From assembly GCF_002884495.1 (NCBI RefSeq), contig NZ_KZ614145.1:1116001-1180000 (forward strand): 64,000 nucleotides of DNA. The letters run 5' to 3'. The stretch is from Rummeliibacillus pycnus. Lineage in GTDB: Bacteria; Bacillota; Bacilli; Bacillales_A; Planococcaceae. The notes beneath the pieces were generated by a model. It did not search any database, had not been told where the DNA came from, and saw only the letters and a list, made by a program, of their open reading frames with translations. The position numbers and the translations under genes are program-made. This document shows positions 43,310-52,674 of this stretch, in pieces (the stretch's first letter is position 1; each line of letters opens with the position of its first letter).

Positions 43310-43568
43310 TTATGTAGTTAATGTAATCCTAACACTTTCATATCATTAATGCAAACTTTTCTGACAATTAAAATTCAAGCTTAAACGTTGATATATAAAG
43401 ATTATTAACCTTATAAAGATTGTAGGTTTTAAATATTCCACACAATTTAAGTATTCGTTTTTGTAATTGTTTCATAATCTTATAGGCTTTTCATTCAGTT
43501 AGTATATGAATATTCCCTAAAGTCATCTCCTAGCAAAAAACTAATTCTTTACTTAACAAACTTACGTT
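43310..43568. other. Gap upstream of the SAM riboswitch
   Basis: AT-rich, with no coding signal. It must contain the promoter of the metA transcript, which I could not place with confidence. Confidence 0.4.
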
Positions 43569-43608
43569 ATAAAGCCCAAATGTTTATGCGGACATTTGGG
43601 CTTTATTA
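43569..43608 (-). terminator. Terminator of the chemotaxis receptor gene
   Basis: A 15-base stem ATAAAGCCCAAATGT / ACATTTGGGCTTTAT lies right behind the receptor stop codon. Confidence 0.88.
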
Positions 43609-43616
43609 TAAGCTGT

Positions 43617-45596
43617 TTAATCAATCTTAAATTTTTTTATAGCTTCTGACAGTTTTTCACTTAATGTAGTTAAGTTTTCAGCAGATGCCGAAACAGATTC
43701 AATGGCATTAAGCTGTTCTGTAGAAGAAGCACTTACTTCTTCACACGCTGCTGCCGTTTCTTCTGAAGTTGCAGCCATTTGTTGAGTAAGTTCAACTACT
43801 TCATCTTTAAAACGTGTTACACCTACCACACTATTTGAAATCTCAGAGATTGACTTTTCAAGACGATGGATATGACTAGAAATATCATTAAAAGTATTAC
43901 TTGTTTTATTCACTACTTCATTTTGTGTTTCGAACGTTTCTTTTGTTGCCAACATTTTCTCTGTTACTTGTCTCGATTCTTGTTGTAATGCTAGTACTAT
44001 TTCTCGAACTTCTTCAGTTGCCTCTGCGGATTGCTCTGCTAATTTTCGAACTTCTTCAGCAACAACAGCAAAACCTTTACCATGCTCACCAGCTCTAGCT
44101 GCTTCAATACTAGCATTTAATGCTAATAAATTTGTTTGACTCGATATTTCCATAATTGTTTGCATAATACTATTAATTGATTTAATTTTCGTTTCTAAAG
44201 TCAAAATTACAGTTGCCATTTCTGACATACTATTTTCCCACTCGTCAAAGGTGTTATGTAATTGGTTGATTTGTTCTTGTCCACCTTTATTGGCTTGTTG
44301 AGCTTCCTTTGCAATCCCCATCATATCTACAGATTTATCATGTATATCATTGATCTGTATGCTTAATGACTGTGTATGTTCACCAGCTGTTTCCGCACGA
44401 CTTGCTGAATTGCTTGCTCCTTCAGCAATTTCTCCAATAGCTGCAGTAACTTCTTCACTCGATGCACTTGTTTCTTCAGCCAAAGCATTTAATTTAAGTG
44501 AGTTCTCATTTACTTCTGTAGATGAATCTTTGACAACCCGAATAATAGAATTCATATTGTCTATCATTTTATTAAAGTCTTGAGATAATTGCCCTACTTC
44601 GTCTTTTCCGCTGTAACGGGCATGAACTGATAAATCCCCATTTGCTACTTGATCCATTAACCTTCTTAAAACAGCAATGGGTTTTGTAATCTTAGCAATC
44701 ACTAAGACAAGTACTCCAAAAAGGATCGCCAACAGAATTATTGAAACAATGACAAACATATTACGAATGTCTGAGGCTGTTTGATGAATTTGTGTTTGAT
44801 CATATACAGCCCCAATTTTCCACTTCAAGTTTGGCAAAGTATTGTAAATAGTTATATACGATTTTCCATTTTCATCGTCGTATACAACCCCTTTTTGTTT
44901 AGAGCTATCAAATATTTTTTTCACATATGAATATTTTGATAAATCTTGACCTGATTTAGTTGGATGTACAATTGCTGTACCATTATTTCCAATAATAATA
45001 GGATAACCTTTAAAACCAAGTTCTGTTTTTGAAATTTCCTTTGATAAGTTTGATAATAAGATATCCGTACCTACTACACCAATAATTTCCCCATTTTTCA
45101 CAACAGCTTTTGCAGCTGAAATTGTATATTCTTTAGTTGCCTGATCTATGTATGGTTCAGTCCAATATACCTTATTTGGATTATTATAAGCATTTTTATA
45201 CCAATCTCGTGTTGTAGGATCAAAATCAGAACCCAAATCTACTTTTGGTAAAATATCTAAATGTCTATTCGTTTGTGCATAGTATACAGAAGTAGTTGAA
45301 TTATATATCGATAAGAAATCATTAAATTTCGCATCTATGTTTTTTATAGATGATTTTCCTTTATAGTTAAGTACCTCATTTGACTTAGAAAATTGAATAA
45401 GCCCTTTTTCATAGTTTCCTAAATAATTTTCAATTGATGAAGACATTCCATTTACAAGTACTTGGCTTTGATCTATTAAACTTGCATCAGTCTTTTGATT
45501 CACTGTATAAGTACTGATAACATTTAATAAAACTAAGCCGACAGATACTAAGGCAATAACTGTACTAATAATTTTCCACTTGATTGTTTTACCCAT
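43617..45596 (-). CDS. Methyl-accepting chemotaxis protein with dCache sensor
   Basis: This 659-residue transmembrane receptor has TM1 near residues 5-27, an extracellular double-Cache sensor to about 275 ([15 protein letters not shown] and [22 protein letters not shown]-type blocks), TM2 near 280-302, a HAMP domain, and a signalling domain with the invariant hairpin tip ([29 protein letters not shown]). The Cache DWY and Asp residues suggest an amino- or organic-acid ligand. The ATG at 45596 is preferred. An in-frame TTG 21 bases earlier is possible, and neither has a well-placed ribosome site. It is a single gene. Confidence 0.92.
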   Translation of the reverse strand: MGKTIKWKIISTVIALVSVGLVLLNVISTYTVNQKTDASLIDQSQVLVNGMSSSIENYLGNYEKGLIQFSKSNEVLNYKGKSSIKNIDAKFNDFLSIYNSTTSVYYAQTNRHLDILPKVDLGSDFDPTTRDWYKNAYNNPNKVYWTEPYIDQATKEYTISAAKAVVKNGEIIGVVGTDILLSNLSKEISKTELGFKGYPIIIGNNGTAIVHPTKSGQDLSKYSYVKKIFDSSKQKGVVYDDENGKSYITIYNTLPNLKWKIGAVYDQTQIHQTASDIRNMFVIVSIILLAILFGVLVLVIAKITKPIAVLRRLMDQVANGDLSVHARYSGKDEVGQLSQDFNKMIDNMNSIIRVVKDSSTEVNENSLKLNALAEETSASSEEVTAAIGEIAEGASNSASRAETAGEHTQSLSIQINDIHDKSVDMMGIAKEAQQANKGGQEQINQLHNTFDEWENSMSEMATVILTLETKIKSINSIMQTIMEISSQTNLLALNASIEAARAGEHGKGFAVVAEEVRKLAEQSAEATEEVREIVLALQQESRQVTEKMLATKETFETQNEVVNKTSNTFNDISSHIHRLEKSISEISNSVVGVTRFKDEVVELTQQMAATSEETAAACEEVSASSTEQLNAIESVSASAENLTTLSEKLSEAIKKFKID

Positions 45597-45917
45597 TTCT
45601 TTCTTTTTCCCTTCCAAGCCTGTAGTAATAAATACTAAAACAACTTAAAGTCGAATTAGTTAAATAGACTCACAAATTTTTCACTTTACAAGTATAACAA
45701 ATTTCGACAATATTTTTTACAAATAATTTATTTTTTTATGAAAATTCATACTAGTACTTGATTTTTTCGAAATATGAACATTTTAAGGAACAAAATCTAT
45801 TATTTAAACAATAAAATCACATTGATATTTAAAATTTTTTGTATTACTCTGTTATATAATAGATAATTATGATAGAATATTTGTTAAATTTATATTTCAA
45901 CTAAGGAGTGCTTACTA
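45597..45917. other. 321-base divergent gap between the receptor and aminotransferase genes
   Basis: AT-rich. I see no sigma-D-type promoter for the receptor and no clear operator. Confidence 0.4.
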
Positions 45918-47093
45918 GTGAAAATCGAACGATCAAAGAAAATGGCTATGTTTCCAAAAGCAATATTCGGAGATTTAAAGGCCGCCGCCACTCGTAAAGC
46001 AGCTACTGGTACTAAGATAATAGATTTAAGTCTTGGTAGTCCTGATCTACCACCAGATGAGAAAGTTCGTACAGAGCTTTCAAAACAAGCAGCTTTGGCT
46101 AGTTCTTATGGTTATACTTTAGGCGGAACAAAAAAATTCTATCAAGCTGTAGCGAATTATTATAAACGCCGCAGCAATGTTGATTTAGATCCCGAAACAG
46201 AAATTATTCAAACGATGGGTTCACAAGAAGGTTTAGTGCATGTACCAATGGCCTTTTGCAACCCTGGGGATTACGTTTTATCAACCAATCCCGCCTATGT
46301 AGCCTATGATGCCGGTATTCACTTAGCCGAAGCGATTCCTTATTATATGCCTTTGAAAGAAGAAAACTCTTTTTTACCTGACTTTGATGCAATTCCTATA
46401 GAAGTTGCAGAGAAAGCTAAATTAATGATTTTAAATTTACCAGGTAATCCAGTACCAGCTACGCCATCTGAAGAGTTTTTTTCAAAAGTAGTTGCCTTTG
46501 CAAAAAAATATAATATTATTGTACTTCATGATGCTGCCTATTCAGAGTTCTATTTTGATGGTGGAAGTCCAATGAGTTTCTTATCTACTCCTGGTGCAAA
46601 AGAAGTAGGTATGGAAATTAATTCACTTTCAAAAAGCTTTAGTTTAGCTGGTGCACGCATCGCTTATATCGCAGGTAATGCTGAAATGATTTCTATTATT
46701 CAAGAGCTTAAATCCAATCTTGACTTTGGTACTTACCAACCTATTCAAGATGCAGCATGTGTAGCTTTAGATAACGCTGAAGAAATTACAGATCGTTTAC
46801 GTGCTGTATTTACTAAGCGCCACCATACTTTAATGGAAGGTTTAAAAAACATCGGCTGGACGGTTACTCCTTCAAATGGGGGTATGTTCGTTTGGGCAAA
46901 ATACCCTATGCAAGAACTGAATGATATCGAATTTGTTTTCAAAGTAATTGAAGAAACAGGTGTTGTATTAGTACCTGGATCAATCTTCGGCGAAGCCGGA
47001 AAAAATTACGTACGTGTCGCATTAGTTCAAGACCAAGCACTTTTAAGTGAAGCCATTGAACGTCTTGGAAAACTTTCTAAGATTGAAGCTTAA
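45918..47093 (+). CDS. Class I/II pyridoxal-phosphate aminotransferase
   Basis: This 391-residue fold-type I aminotransferase is of the aspartate/LL-diaminopimelate aminotransferase branch. The substrate-recognition GSPDLPPD, the cofactor-binding NLPGNPVPAT and HDAAYSEF, the Schiff-base Lys in SLSKSFSLAGARIAY and the C-terminal Arg in NYVRVALV are visible. It starts with GTG behind AAGGAGTG. It may act in lysine or methionine metabolism (LL-DAP or keto-methiobutyrate amination), but the sequence does not decide. It is a single gene with a terminator. Confidence 0.88.
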   Translation: MKIERSKKMAMFPKAIFGDLKAAATRKAATGTKIIDLSLGSPDLPPDEKVRTELSKQAALASSYGYTLGGTKKFYQAVANYYKRRSNVDLDPETEIIQTMGSQEGLVHVPMAFCNPGDYVLSTNPAYVAYDAGIHLAEAIPYYMPLKEENSFLPDFDAIPIEVAEKAKLMILNLPGNPVPATPSEEFFSKVVAFAKKYNIIVLHDAAYSEFYFDGGSPMSFLSTPGAKEVGMEINSLSKSFSLAGARIAYIAGNAEMISIIQELKSNLDFGTYQPIQDAACVALDNAEEITDRLRAVFTKRHHTLMEGLKNIGWTVTPSNGGMFVWAKYPMQELNDIEFVFKVIEETGVVLVPGSIFGEAGKNYVRVALVQDQALLSEAIERLGKLSKIEA

Positions 47094-47111
47094 TTTAATA
47101 CGATTGATTGA

Positions 47112-47148
47112 GAAAACCGAGTTTACTAGATGTAGACTCGGTTTTTTT
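47112..47148 (+). terminator. Terminator of the aminotransferase gene
   Basis: AAAACCGAGT pairs with ACTCGGTTTT, followed by a T-run. Confidence 0.85.
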
Positions 47149-47314
47149 ACATATATTTTAGTTTGAATTATGAATACTTTTGGATTTCTCATGGTTTTTT
47201 GCTCTATTTGAGCTCCTTTTTGCTTTACTCTGGCTCTCTTTCAGTTGTGCCAGGGAAGATTAAAAAAATAATTCGCCCCTCATATTTTTCACTTCAATTA
47301 TTAATATATATTTC

Positions 47315-47482
47315 TCAGCATTCACCTTGTAAGCCTGCTTGAAATCTATTGAATTCTTCGAGTATAAAATATTGTTTTGAATGATTATGGGAAAGTCTAA
47401 CTTGCATTCTTTCAATTGCAGATTGTACTAGTGGGGAATTTCTTACTAAAAAATAAGCATCACTTCTTTTATGAATTTTAAT
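47315..47482 (-). pseudogene. Remnant of a NERD-domain protein N-terminus
   Basis: The minus strand has an open stretch of about 55 codons without start codon, ending in TGA. Its translation contains SPLVQSAIERMQVRLSHNHS and then ILEEFNRFQAGLQGE. This fits the N-terminal helices of nuclease-related-domain (NERD) proteins, which typically read ...LLxRLPxxHPK...IExExxRRxAGxxGE. Nothing beyond the GE is left before the stop, so it looks like a gene fragment. It lies in a 566-base gap that has otherwise only two terminators. Confidence 0.45.
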
Positions 47483-47604
47483 TAGACACTAAATTAAATA
47501 CTCTGATTGAATCTTACGTTTACTATAAATAAATATTCTAATTATTACAATATTTTCTATCCTTACAGCTAATTATTTTATATTATATAGACTATCGAGG
47601 TCCA

Positions 47605-47655
47605 TAAAAAACAAACTCCCCAATATAGAAAATACTGGCATTAAGGAGTTTGCTC
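47605..47655 (-). terminator. Terminator of the 161-residue unknown gene
   Basis: The stem AAACAAACTCC / GGAGTTTGCTC with a long loop lies just behind the stop codon at 47660. Confidence 0.6.
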
Positions 47656-47659
47656 ATTA

Positions 47660-48145
47660 TTATAATATTACCCAAAGCTGCGGAGTTGCTTTGGGTGGAA
47701 TTGAGAGTGTACACATTTTGTAAAAAGCAGCACACTCACAATTCCTAAAAATACCATCTTTGTATTTTAATAATCCTGTAGATGAACGAATCACAGTATT
47801 CTCATCTATTCGTGTTAGTAATTGATCGGCCAGCAAATTTGTCTTCTCATTATATTGACCAATAGTGACTGCAAAAAATTTTTCTTCTTCATTTACTACA
47901 AAAAGCGAGGGATGATATTCAAGTGACACTTTTCCTGATTCAAAATTTTGATTCTGAACATAGGCTTGAAAATATTGTTCAGCTTTTAAATTGTTCGGTT
48001 GCAAAAGATCAAATCCTCGGCCATGTACAATAGGAGTATTTTGTAATTTCAAAAAGATGTTATGATTTGAAAATTTAAGATTACATTTAACTAGATATTG
48101 CTCTTCTATATGAATAATTTGCCCCTCTAAACATTGATACCGCAT
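47660..48145 (-). CDS. Unknown cytoplasmic protein
   Basis: This 161-residue protein has no signal or membrane segment. The ATG at 48145 follows AAGGGGGGAAC, which is better than an in-frame start 33 bases upstream. The sequence is strand-rich (EGQIIHIEEQYLVKCNLKF, KVSLEYHPSLFVV). Near the C-terminus it carries FRNCECAAFYKMC with three cysteines in a row of spacing CxC(x6)C, which could bind a metal. No family is recognised. It sits alone between the aminotransferase and the arginine operon. Confidence 0.6.
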   Translation of the reverse strand: MRYQCLEGQIIHIEEQYLVKCNLKFSNHNIFLKLQNTPIVHGRGFDLLQPNNLKAEQYFQAYVQNQNFESGKVSLEYHPSLFVVNEEEKFFAVTIGQYNEKTNLLADQLLTRIDENTVIRSSTGLLKYKDGIFRNCECAAFYKMCTLSIPPKATPQLWVIL

Positions 48146-48243
48146 TAAAAGTTCCCCCCTTCTGCTATTATATATCACCTCTTAATATTAAACTTTTATC
48201 TCCTATCTATACTTCACTAGTCTTTTATTTAAAATAAAAAAAT

Positions 48244-48302
48244 AGTGCTCCCCAATAAGTGAAAAGGTACCCGTTTCCTTTTCGCTTATTGTTAGCACTA
48301 AA
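48244..48302 (-). terminator. Terminator of the argCJBD operon
   Basis: An extended hairpin: AGTGCT...AATAAGTGAAAAGG pairs with CCTTTTCGCTTATT...AGCACT, and minus-strand T residues follow. Confidence 0.75.
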
Positions 48303-48357
48303 AAAGAGGTTATTTGCTAGTGAATGGCGGTTCTCTGAGCGCATTAATTCACTGTTG

Positions 48358-49500
48358 TTAACTCACTGTTGTTGTTGCTGGAATTATAGCTTGCAAAATT
48401 GCAACTGCTTCATCAATTTCGTCATAACTTACCGTTAGTGGTGGTAATAGACGTACAACATTTTCACCAGCTGCCACCACCAATAATCCATTCTTTTCTG
48501 CAGTATCAACGATTACAGAAGAATTTTCGCAAGTTATACCTTGTAAAAAGCCCATTCCTCGAACTTCGACTGTTTCAGGCAATGCGTCAACTAATTTCTC
48601 CTTCAAATATTGAGATTTTTTCTTCACATTTTCTAAAAAAGTTTTATCAAAAATTTCATTTATAACAGCGGTTGCAACTGACATGGCTAATGGATTTCCA
48701 CCAAAAGTAGAGCCATGAGTACCTGGTCCAAAACTATCGTACAGTTCTGCTGTTCCAAGCATTGCACCGATTGGGAATCCACCAGCTAAACCTTTTGCGA
48801 GCGTCACAATATGTGGTTTTAATGCAGTTTGCATATATGCATAAGGAGTACCTGAACGACCAATACCTGTTTGTACTTCATCCACAATACATAAAATACC
48901 TTTATCTTCGCAGACTTTTTGAATAGCTTCGGCAAATTCAGGTGCTATGACATGAACGCCACCTTCGCCTTGGACCACTTCTAACATGATCGCTGCTGTT
49001 TCATCGTCAACTGCAGAAAGTAAAGCTTCGACATCGTTATAAGGAAGATATTCAAATTTTTCAACAATCGGTCCAAAGCCACTATGTACTTTCTCTTGAC
49101 CTGTTGCTGACATTGCACCGAAAGTTCGACCATGGAAAGAATGTAAAAAAGTAATGATCTTATGTTTGCCTGTATGTTTTCTTGCCAATTTTATGGCTGC
49201 TTCATTTGCTTCTGTACCACTATTACAGAAAAATGCATGTGATAAGTGAGTACCCTTAACTAATTTTTCCGCTAATTGCTCTTGATACTTATTTTGAAAT
49301 AAGTTAGAAGTATGCCATAATAGCTCACTTTGATGTTTGATCGTTTCAACTAAAATTGGATTTGCATGGCCAAGACTTAATACGGCAATACCACTTGTGA
49401 AATCCAAATATGTCTTACCATTTTCATCCCATACTTTAGTACCTTTTCCTTTCACAAGTTGAATTGGTCTTCTTGTATAATTTCCAAATAATGCGCTCAT
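48358..49500 (-). CDS. argD: Acetylornithine aminotransferase
   Basis: This 380-residue class III PLP aminotransferase converts N-acetylglutamate semialdehyde to N-acetylornithine. It has FTSGIAVLSLGH, CNSGTEANEAAIKLARKHTG (phosphate-binding), IVDEVQTGIGRSG, and the Schiff-base Lys in TLAKGLAGGFPIGAM. It is the last gene of argCJBD and overlaps argB by four bases. The start is an ATG. Downstream is the operon terminator. Confidence 0.95.
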   Translation of the reverse strand: MSALFGNYTRRPIQLVKGKGTKVWDENGKTYLDFTSGIAVLSLGHANPILVETIKHQSELLWHTSNLFQNKYQEQLAEKLVKGTHLSHAFFCNSGTEANEAAIKLARKHTGKHKIITFLHSFHGRTFGAMSATGQEKVHSGFGPIVEKFEYLPYNDVEALLSAVDDETAAIMLEVVQGEGGVHVIAPEFAEAIQKVCEDKGILCIVDEVQTGIGRSGTPYAYMQTALKPHIVTLAKGLAGGFPIGAMLGTAELYDSFGPGTHGSTFGGNPLAMSVATAVINEIFDKTFLENVKKKSQYLKEKLVDALPETVEVRGMGFLQGITCENSSVIVDTAEKNGLLVVAAGENVVRLLPPLTVSYDEIDEAVAILQAIIPATTTVS

Positions 49501-50276
49501 AAACGAACACCCTCTTTTGCAATTTTTGTTCCTTCAAAATACTGATTGACGATATGAATTTCTGGAATGCCAGATTCTAAACATTCAACAGCTGCTTTTA
49601 CTTTTGGGATCATTCCACCAAAGATATCTTCTGAATTAATCCAATCATTAATTTCTTCTGGATTGACTTCTTCTTTCACTTCACCTTGTATCTTAATACC
49701 ATTTGTATCAGTTACAAGAACTAAAGCTTCTGCTTTTATAGCTAGTGCAATATCACTTGCTACTGTATCCCCATTAATGTTAAGTGGGATGCCATCGCTC
49801 GTTGCTCCAAAACAAGCAATGACAGGAATTTGACCAGAATGTAAATAACTTTGTATTTTTTCATCATGAACTTTTTGAATTTTTCCTACATAACCGTAAA
49901 CATGTTCATCGAGAAAATCACTTTCAAAAATACTACCATCCATCCCATTTAATCCAACCGTTTGAATATTTGCTGATAGAAGTTGGTTGGTTAAGAAAGG
50001 ATTAACTTTTTCCACTAGTGCATTTTGAACGATTCCAACAGCTTCTTTTGAAGTATAACGGATACCATTAACCGTTTTATAAGCTATGTTATTCTTTTCT
50101 AATTCTTCATTGATCATTGGTCCACCACCATGGACAATGACAATTTGATAGCCTTCTGACAAATACTTTTTAAGTGAATCAAAAAAGGATGAGTGCAGAC
50201 CAGCTAACATACTTCCACCTAATTTAATGACAAGTTTCTTAGGATCTGTATGTGGCATTGATTTGGACATAGTCAT
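49497..50276 (-). CDS. argB: Acetylglutamate kinase
   Basis: This 259-residue amino-acid kinase-fold enzyme has LVIKLGGSML (ATP-binding Lys), IVHGGGPMINEEL and NINGDTVASDIALAIKAEALVLVTDTNGI. It phosphorylates N-acetylglutamate in the second step of arginine synthesis. The reading frame overlaps the end of argJ by 38 bases. Later in-frame ATGs at 50270 and 50258 are possible starts, since the ribosome site before 50276 is distant. It has the short N-terminus of linear-pathway kinases, though argJ suggests a cyclic pathway. Confidence 0.94.
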   Translation of the reverse strand: MTMSKSMPHTDPKKLVIKLGGSMLAGLHSSFFDSLKKYLSEGYQIVIVHGGGPMINEELEKNNIAYKTVNGIRYTSKEAVGIVQNALVEKVNPFLTNQLLSANIQTVGLNGMDGSIFESDFLDEHVYGYVGKIQKVHDEKIQSYLHSGQIPVIACFGATSDGIPLNINGDTVASDIALAIKAEALVLVTDTNGIKIQGEVKEEVNPEEINDWINSEDIFGGMIPKVKAAVECLESGIPEIHIVNQYFEGTKIAKEGVRL

Positions 50277-51465
50277 ATGTTAAATCGCACCCCCATGCTG
50301 TTCCTTTTCCTTCACCGATTCCAAGATCCACAGCAATTTTCACTTCATTTTGTTTTAAATAGTCCGTTAACACTTCTTCTGAGAAAGGAATTGGTTCACC
50401 AAATTGTACTACCGTTGTAGAACCAATTTGAATAGTGATTGTTTCTGGATTCACAGTCATACCACTATAACCTACTGCACAAATAACTCTTCCCCAGTTT
50501 GCATCACAACCAAATACAGCCGTTTTAACTAGTGATGAACCTACGACTGTTTTGGCAATTTGCAATGCTTCTAAATCTGTTTTTCCTCCTGTTACGTTAA
50601 CCTCTATAAGTTTTGTGGCTCCTTCACCATCTTTTGCAATCATTTTAGATAAGTCTTCACAAGTCGCATTAAACGCTTCTGTAAATGCATTCCAATCAGG
50701 ATGAGATGGTGTTAACTCATTGTTTTCTGCCAAACCATTAGCAAGAACAAGAACTGTATCATTTGTTGATGTATCTCCATCAACTGTAATAGCATTAAAA
50801 GTTTTTTCAGTTGTATCTGCAAGTAATGCTTGTAGTGTTTCATGGCTAATATTAGCGTCAGTTGTAATGTAAGCGAGCATCGTTGCCATATTGGGCTTAA
50901 TCATTCCAGAACCTTTTGCCACTCCCGCAATAATTACTTCTTTGCCATCAATTTTAATTGTATAGGCAGTATGTTTTGTGGCTGTATCTGTTGTAAGAAT
51001 AGCTTGAGAAAAATCAAGGGCATCTTCTAACTGCGAGCCTACTTCAATCTTTTCAATTCCTACTTTGATTGTATCCATTGGCATTAATTCGCCAATAACT
51101 CCGGTTGAGCAAACACCTACCAAGTTTTGTGAAATCCCTAACTTTTCAGCAGTTAATTTTTGCATTGTATAGGCATCTTCTAAACCTTGCTTCCCTGTGC
51201 ATGCATTTGCATTTCCGGAATTCACAACGATGGCTTGCATTTTCCCTGTATGGTGTACCACTTCTTTTGATATTAGCAACGGCGCTGCTTTAATTACATT
51301 TGTAGTGAATACTCCTGCAACATTTGCAGGGACATCACTCACTAAAAGAGCTAAGTCTTTCTTTTTATGCTTTACACCACAATGAATTCCTGCTGCTTTA
51401 AATCCCTTTGGCGAAATCAGATTATGGCTTGCACTTCTCTTTAGGTTTTCTGTTACTATCGTCAT
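50239..51465 (-). CDS. argJ: Glutamate N-acetyltransferase (ornithine acetyltransferase)
   Basis: This 408-residue Ntn-type enzyme recycles the acetyl group from acetylornithine to glutamate, and in bifunctional forms also uses acetyl-CoA. The self-cleavage site is in KPNMATMLAYITTDA, where Thr in MATML becomes the N-terminus of the beta chain. SGNANACTGKQG (oxyanion region) and AVFGCDANWGRV are further family blocks. The GGAGCG site precedes the ATG, 12 bases behind argC. Confidence 0.95.
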   Translation of the reverse strand: MTIVTENLKRSASHNLISPKGFKAAGIHCGVKHKKKDLALLVSDVPANVAGVFTTNVIKAAPLLISKEVVHHTGKMQAIVVNSGNANACTGKQGLEDAYTMQKLTAEKLGISQNLVGVCSTGVIGELMPMDTIKVGIEKIEVGSQLEDALDFSQAILTTDTATKHTAYTIKIDGKEVIIAGVAKGSGMIKPNMATMLAYITTDANISHETLQALLADTTEKTFNAITVDGDTSTNDTVLVLANGLAENNELTPSHPDWNAFTEAFNATCEDLSKMIAKDGEGATKLIEVNVTGGKTDLEALQIAKTVVGSSLVKTAVFGCDANWGRVICAVGYSGMTVNPETITIQIGSTTVVQFGEPIPFSEEVLTDYLKQNEVKIAVDLGIGEGKGTAWGCDLTYDYVQINATYRS

Positions 51466-51477
51466 GTCTATCGCTCC

Positions 51478-52512
51478 TTATATCCAAATTGGTATTTGTT
51501 TTAATCCACTTGTTTCTTCAATCCCAAACATTAAATTCATATTTTGAATGGCTTGCCCTGCAGCACCTTTAACTAAGTTATCTATAACTGAAATAATGGT
51601 TGCACGTCCGGTTCTTTCGTCAATATTAATATGAATATCGCAATAATTTGTTCCACGTACTTGAGATGTACTAATTTTTGATGCATCTTCTAAAATTCGA
51701 ACAAAAGGATGTTGATCGTACTTGTCATGAAGACTATTTAGAAGATCGTCTTTTGTTATTCCTTTTTGCAGTTTTGCGTAGCTAGTTGCCATTATTCCTC
51801 GATTCATCGGAACTAGATGCGTTGAAAAAGTAATTGGCTGATCTGTGTGGGCAAACATTGACATTGCCTGCTCAATTTCAGGAATGTGTTGATGCTTATT
51901 AATTTTATAAATTGATGTATTATCATTTGTTTCACAAAAATGATTATTTGCATTTGGTTTATTCCCAGCGCCACTTATTCCACTTTTCGCATCGATGATT
52001 AGATTCTCTGAATCTATTAGTTCATCACGTAACAGTGGAAGGAGAGATAACAAAACAGCTGTTGGATAACATCCTGGATTTGCAATCAATTTTCCTTTTT
52101 GAATTTCTTTACCATTCCATTCTGTTAATCCGTATACACTTTGTTCAATTAATTTTTGAGGTGCCGGGGACAATTTATACCACTTTTCATAATCTTCTGT
52201 ATTTTTTATCCGAAAGTCACCTGAAAGATCAATTACTTTAACGTTCTCCGTTAAAATTTCGGGAATTAGTTTGCTCGATACCCCAGATGGCGTACTGGTA
52301 AAAATAACTTCTAATTTTTGCAATGCTTCAGGTTCAATTTTTTGTAATGGTTGGTCTATAATTTTTCGAAGGTGTGCATATTTATTCGAAAATACGATTC
52401 CTTCTTCAGAAGATGAAAATAGATGTATGTTTTCAATTTCTGAATGATTATACAATAACCTTAATAATTCTAGACCTCCATACCCTGTTGCTCCAATTAT
52501 TCCAACCTGCAT
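51478..52512 (-). CDS. argC: N-acetyl-gamma-glutamyl-phosphate reductase
   Basis: This 344-residue NADPH-dependent reductase performs the third step of arginine synthesis. It has a Rossmann GATGYGGLELLRLL, the active-site Cys in IANPGCYPTA, and the His-containing HLVPMNRGIMAT. The start is the ATG at 52512, seven to eight bases behind GAGGTG; a GTG nine bases earlier lies within that site. It is the first gene of the argCJBD operon, with a sigma-A promoter and ARG-box-like sequences upstream. Confidence 0.95.
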   Translation of the reverse strand: MQVGIIGATGYGGLELLRLLYNHSEIENIHLFSSSEEGIVFSNKYAHLRKIIDQPLQKIEPEALQKLEVIFTSTPSGVSSKLIPEILTENVKVIDLSGDFRIKNTEDYEKWYKLSPAPQKLIEQSVYGLTEWNGKEIQKGKLIANPGCYPTAVLLSLLPLLRDELIDSENLIIDAKSGISGAGNKPNANNHFCETNDNTSIYKINKHQHIPEIEQAMSMFAHTDQPITFSTHLVPMNRGIMATSYAKLQKGITKDDLLNSLHDKYDQHPFVRILEDASKISTSQVRGTNYCDIHINIDERTGRATIISVIDNLVKGAAGQAIQNMNLMFGIEETSGLKQIPIWI

Positions 52513-52541
52513 TGCTCTCACCTCTTGTTTATGATGTTACT

Positions 52542-52570
52542 ATTATATTTCTGGATATTTATAAAGTCAA
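52542..52570 (-). promoter_or_regulatory. Promoter of argCJBD
   Basis: Minus strand: TTGACT (complement of 52565-52570), 17-base spacer, TATAAT (complement of 52542-52547). Confidence 0.8.
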
Positions 52571-52605
52571 TTGTATTTTTATTATTTATTGAATTTTTTA
52601 TCAAA
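52571..52605 (-). promoter_or_regulatory. ARG-box-like tandem sites (ArgR/AhrC)
   Basis: Directly upstream of the -35 the minus strand reads TGATAAAAAATTCAA and then AATAATAAAAATACAAT. Both resemble the ARG box (ATGAATAAAAATTCAA type). Arginine repression of this operon by AhrC is the known pattern in Bacillus. Confidence 0.6.
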
Positions 52606-52636
52606 AATAAATCGATTCAATATTTCAGCATAAAAA

Positions 52637-52674
52637 AATTCTGTTGACAATTAAGTGTCAACAGAATTTTTTAG
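52637..52674 (-). terminator. Terminator of the AI-2E family gene
   Basis: AATTCTGTTGACA pairs with TGTCAACAGAATT, followed by T-run on the minus strand. Confidence 0.88.

Noticed and set aside
47660-48145. ComK-like competence regulator
   Set aside because: Length is roughly similar, but none of the ComK sequence blocks I know is present.
48244-48302. T-box or other riboswitch near the arginine genes
   Set aside because: It lies behind argD rather than before argC, lacks a T-box sequence, and fits a simple long terminator.
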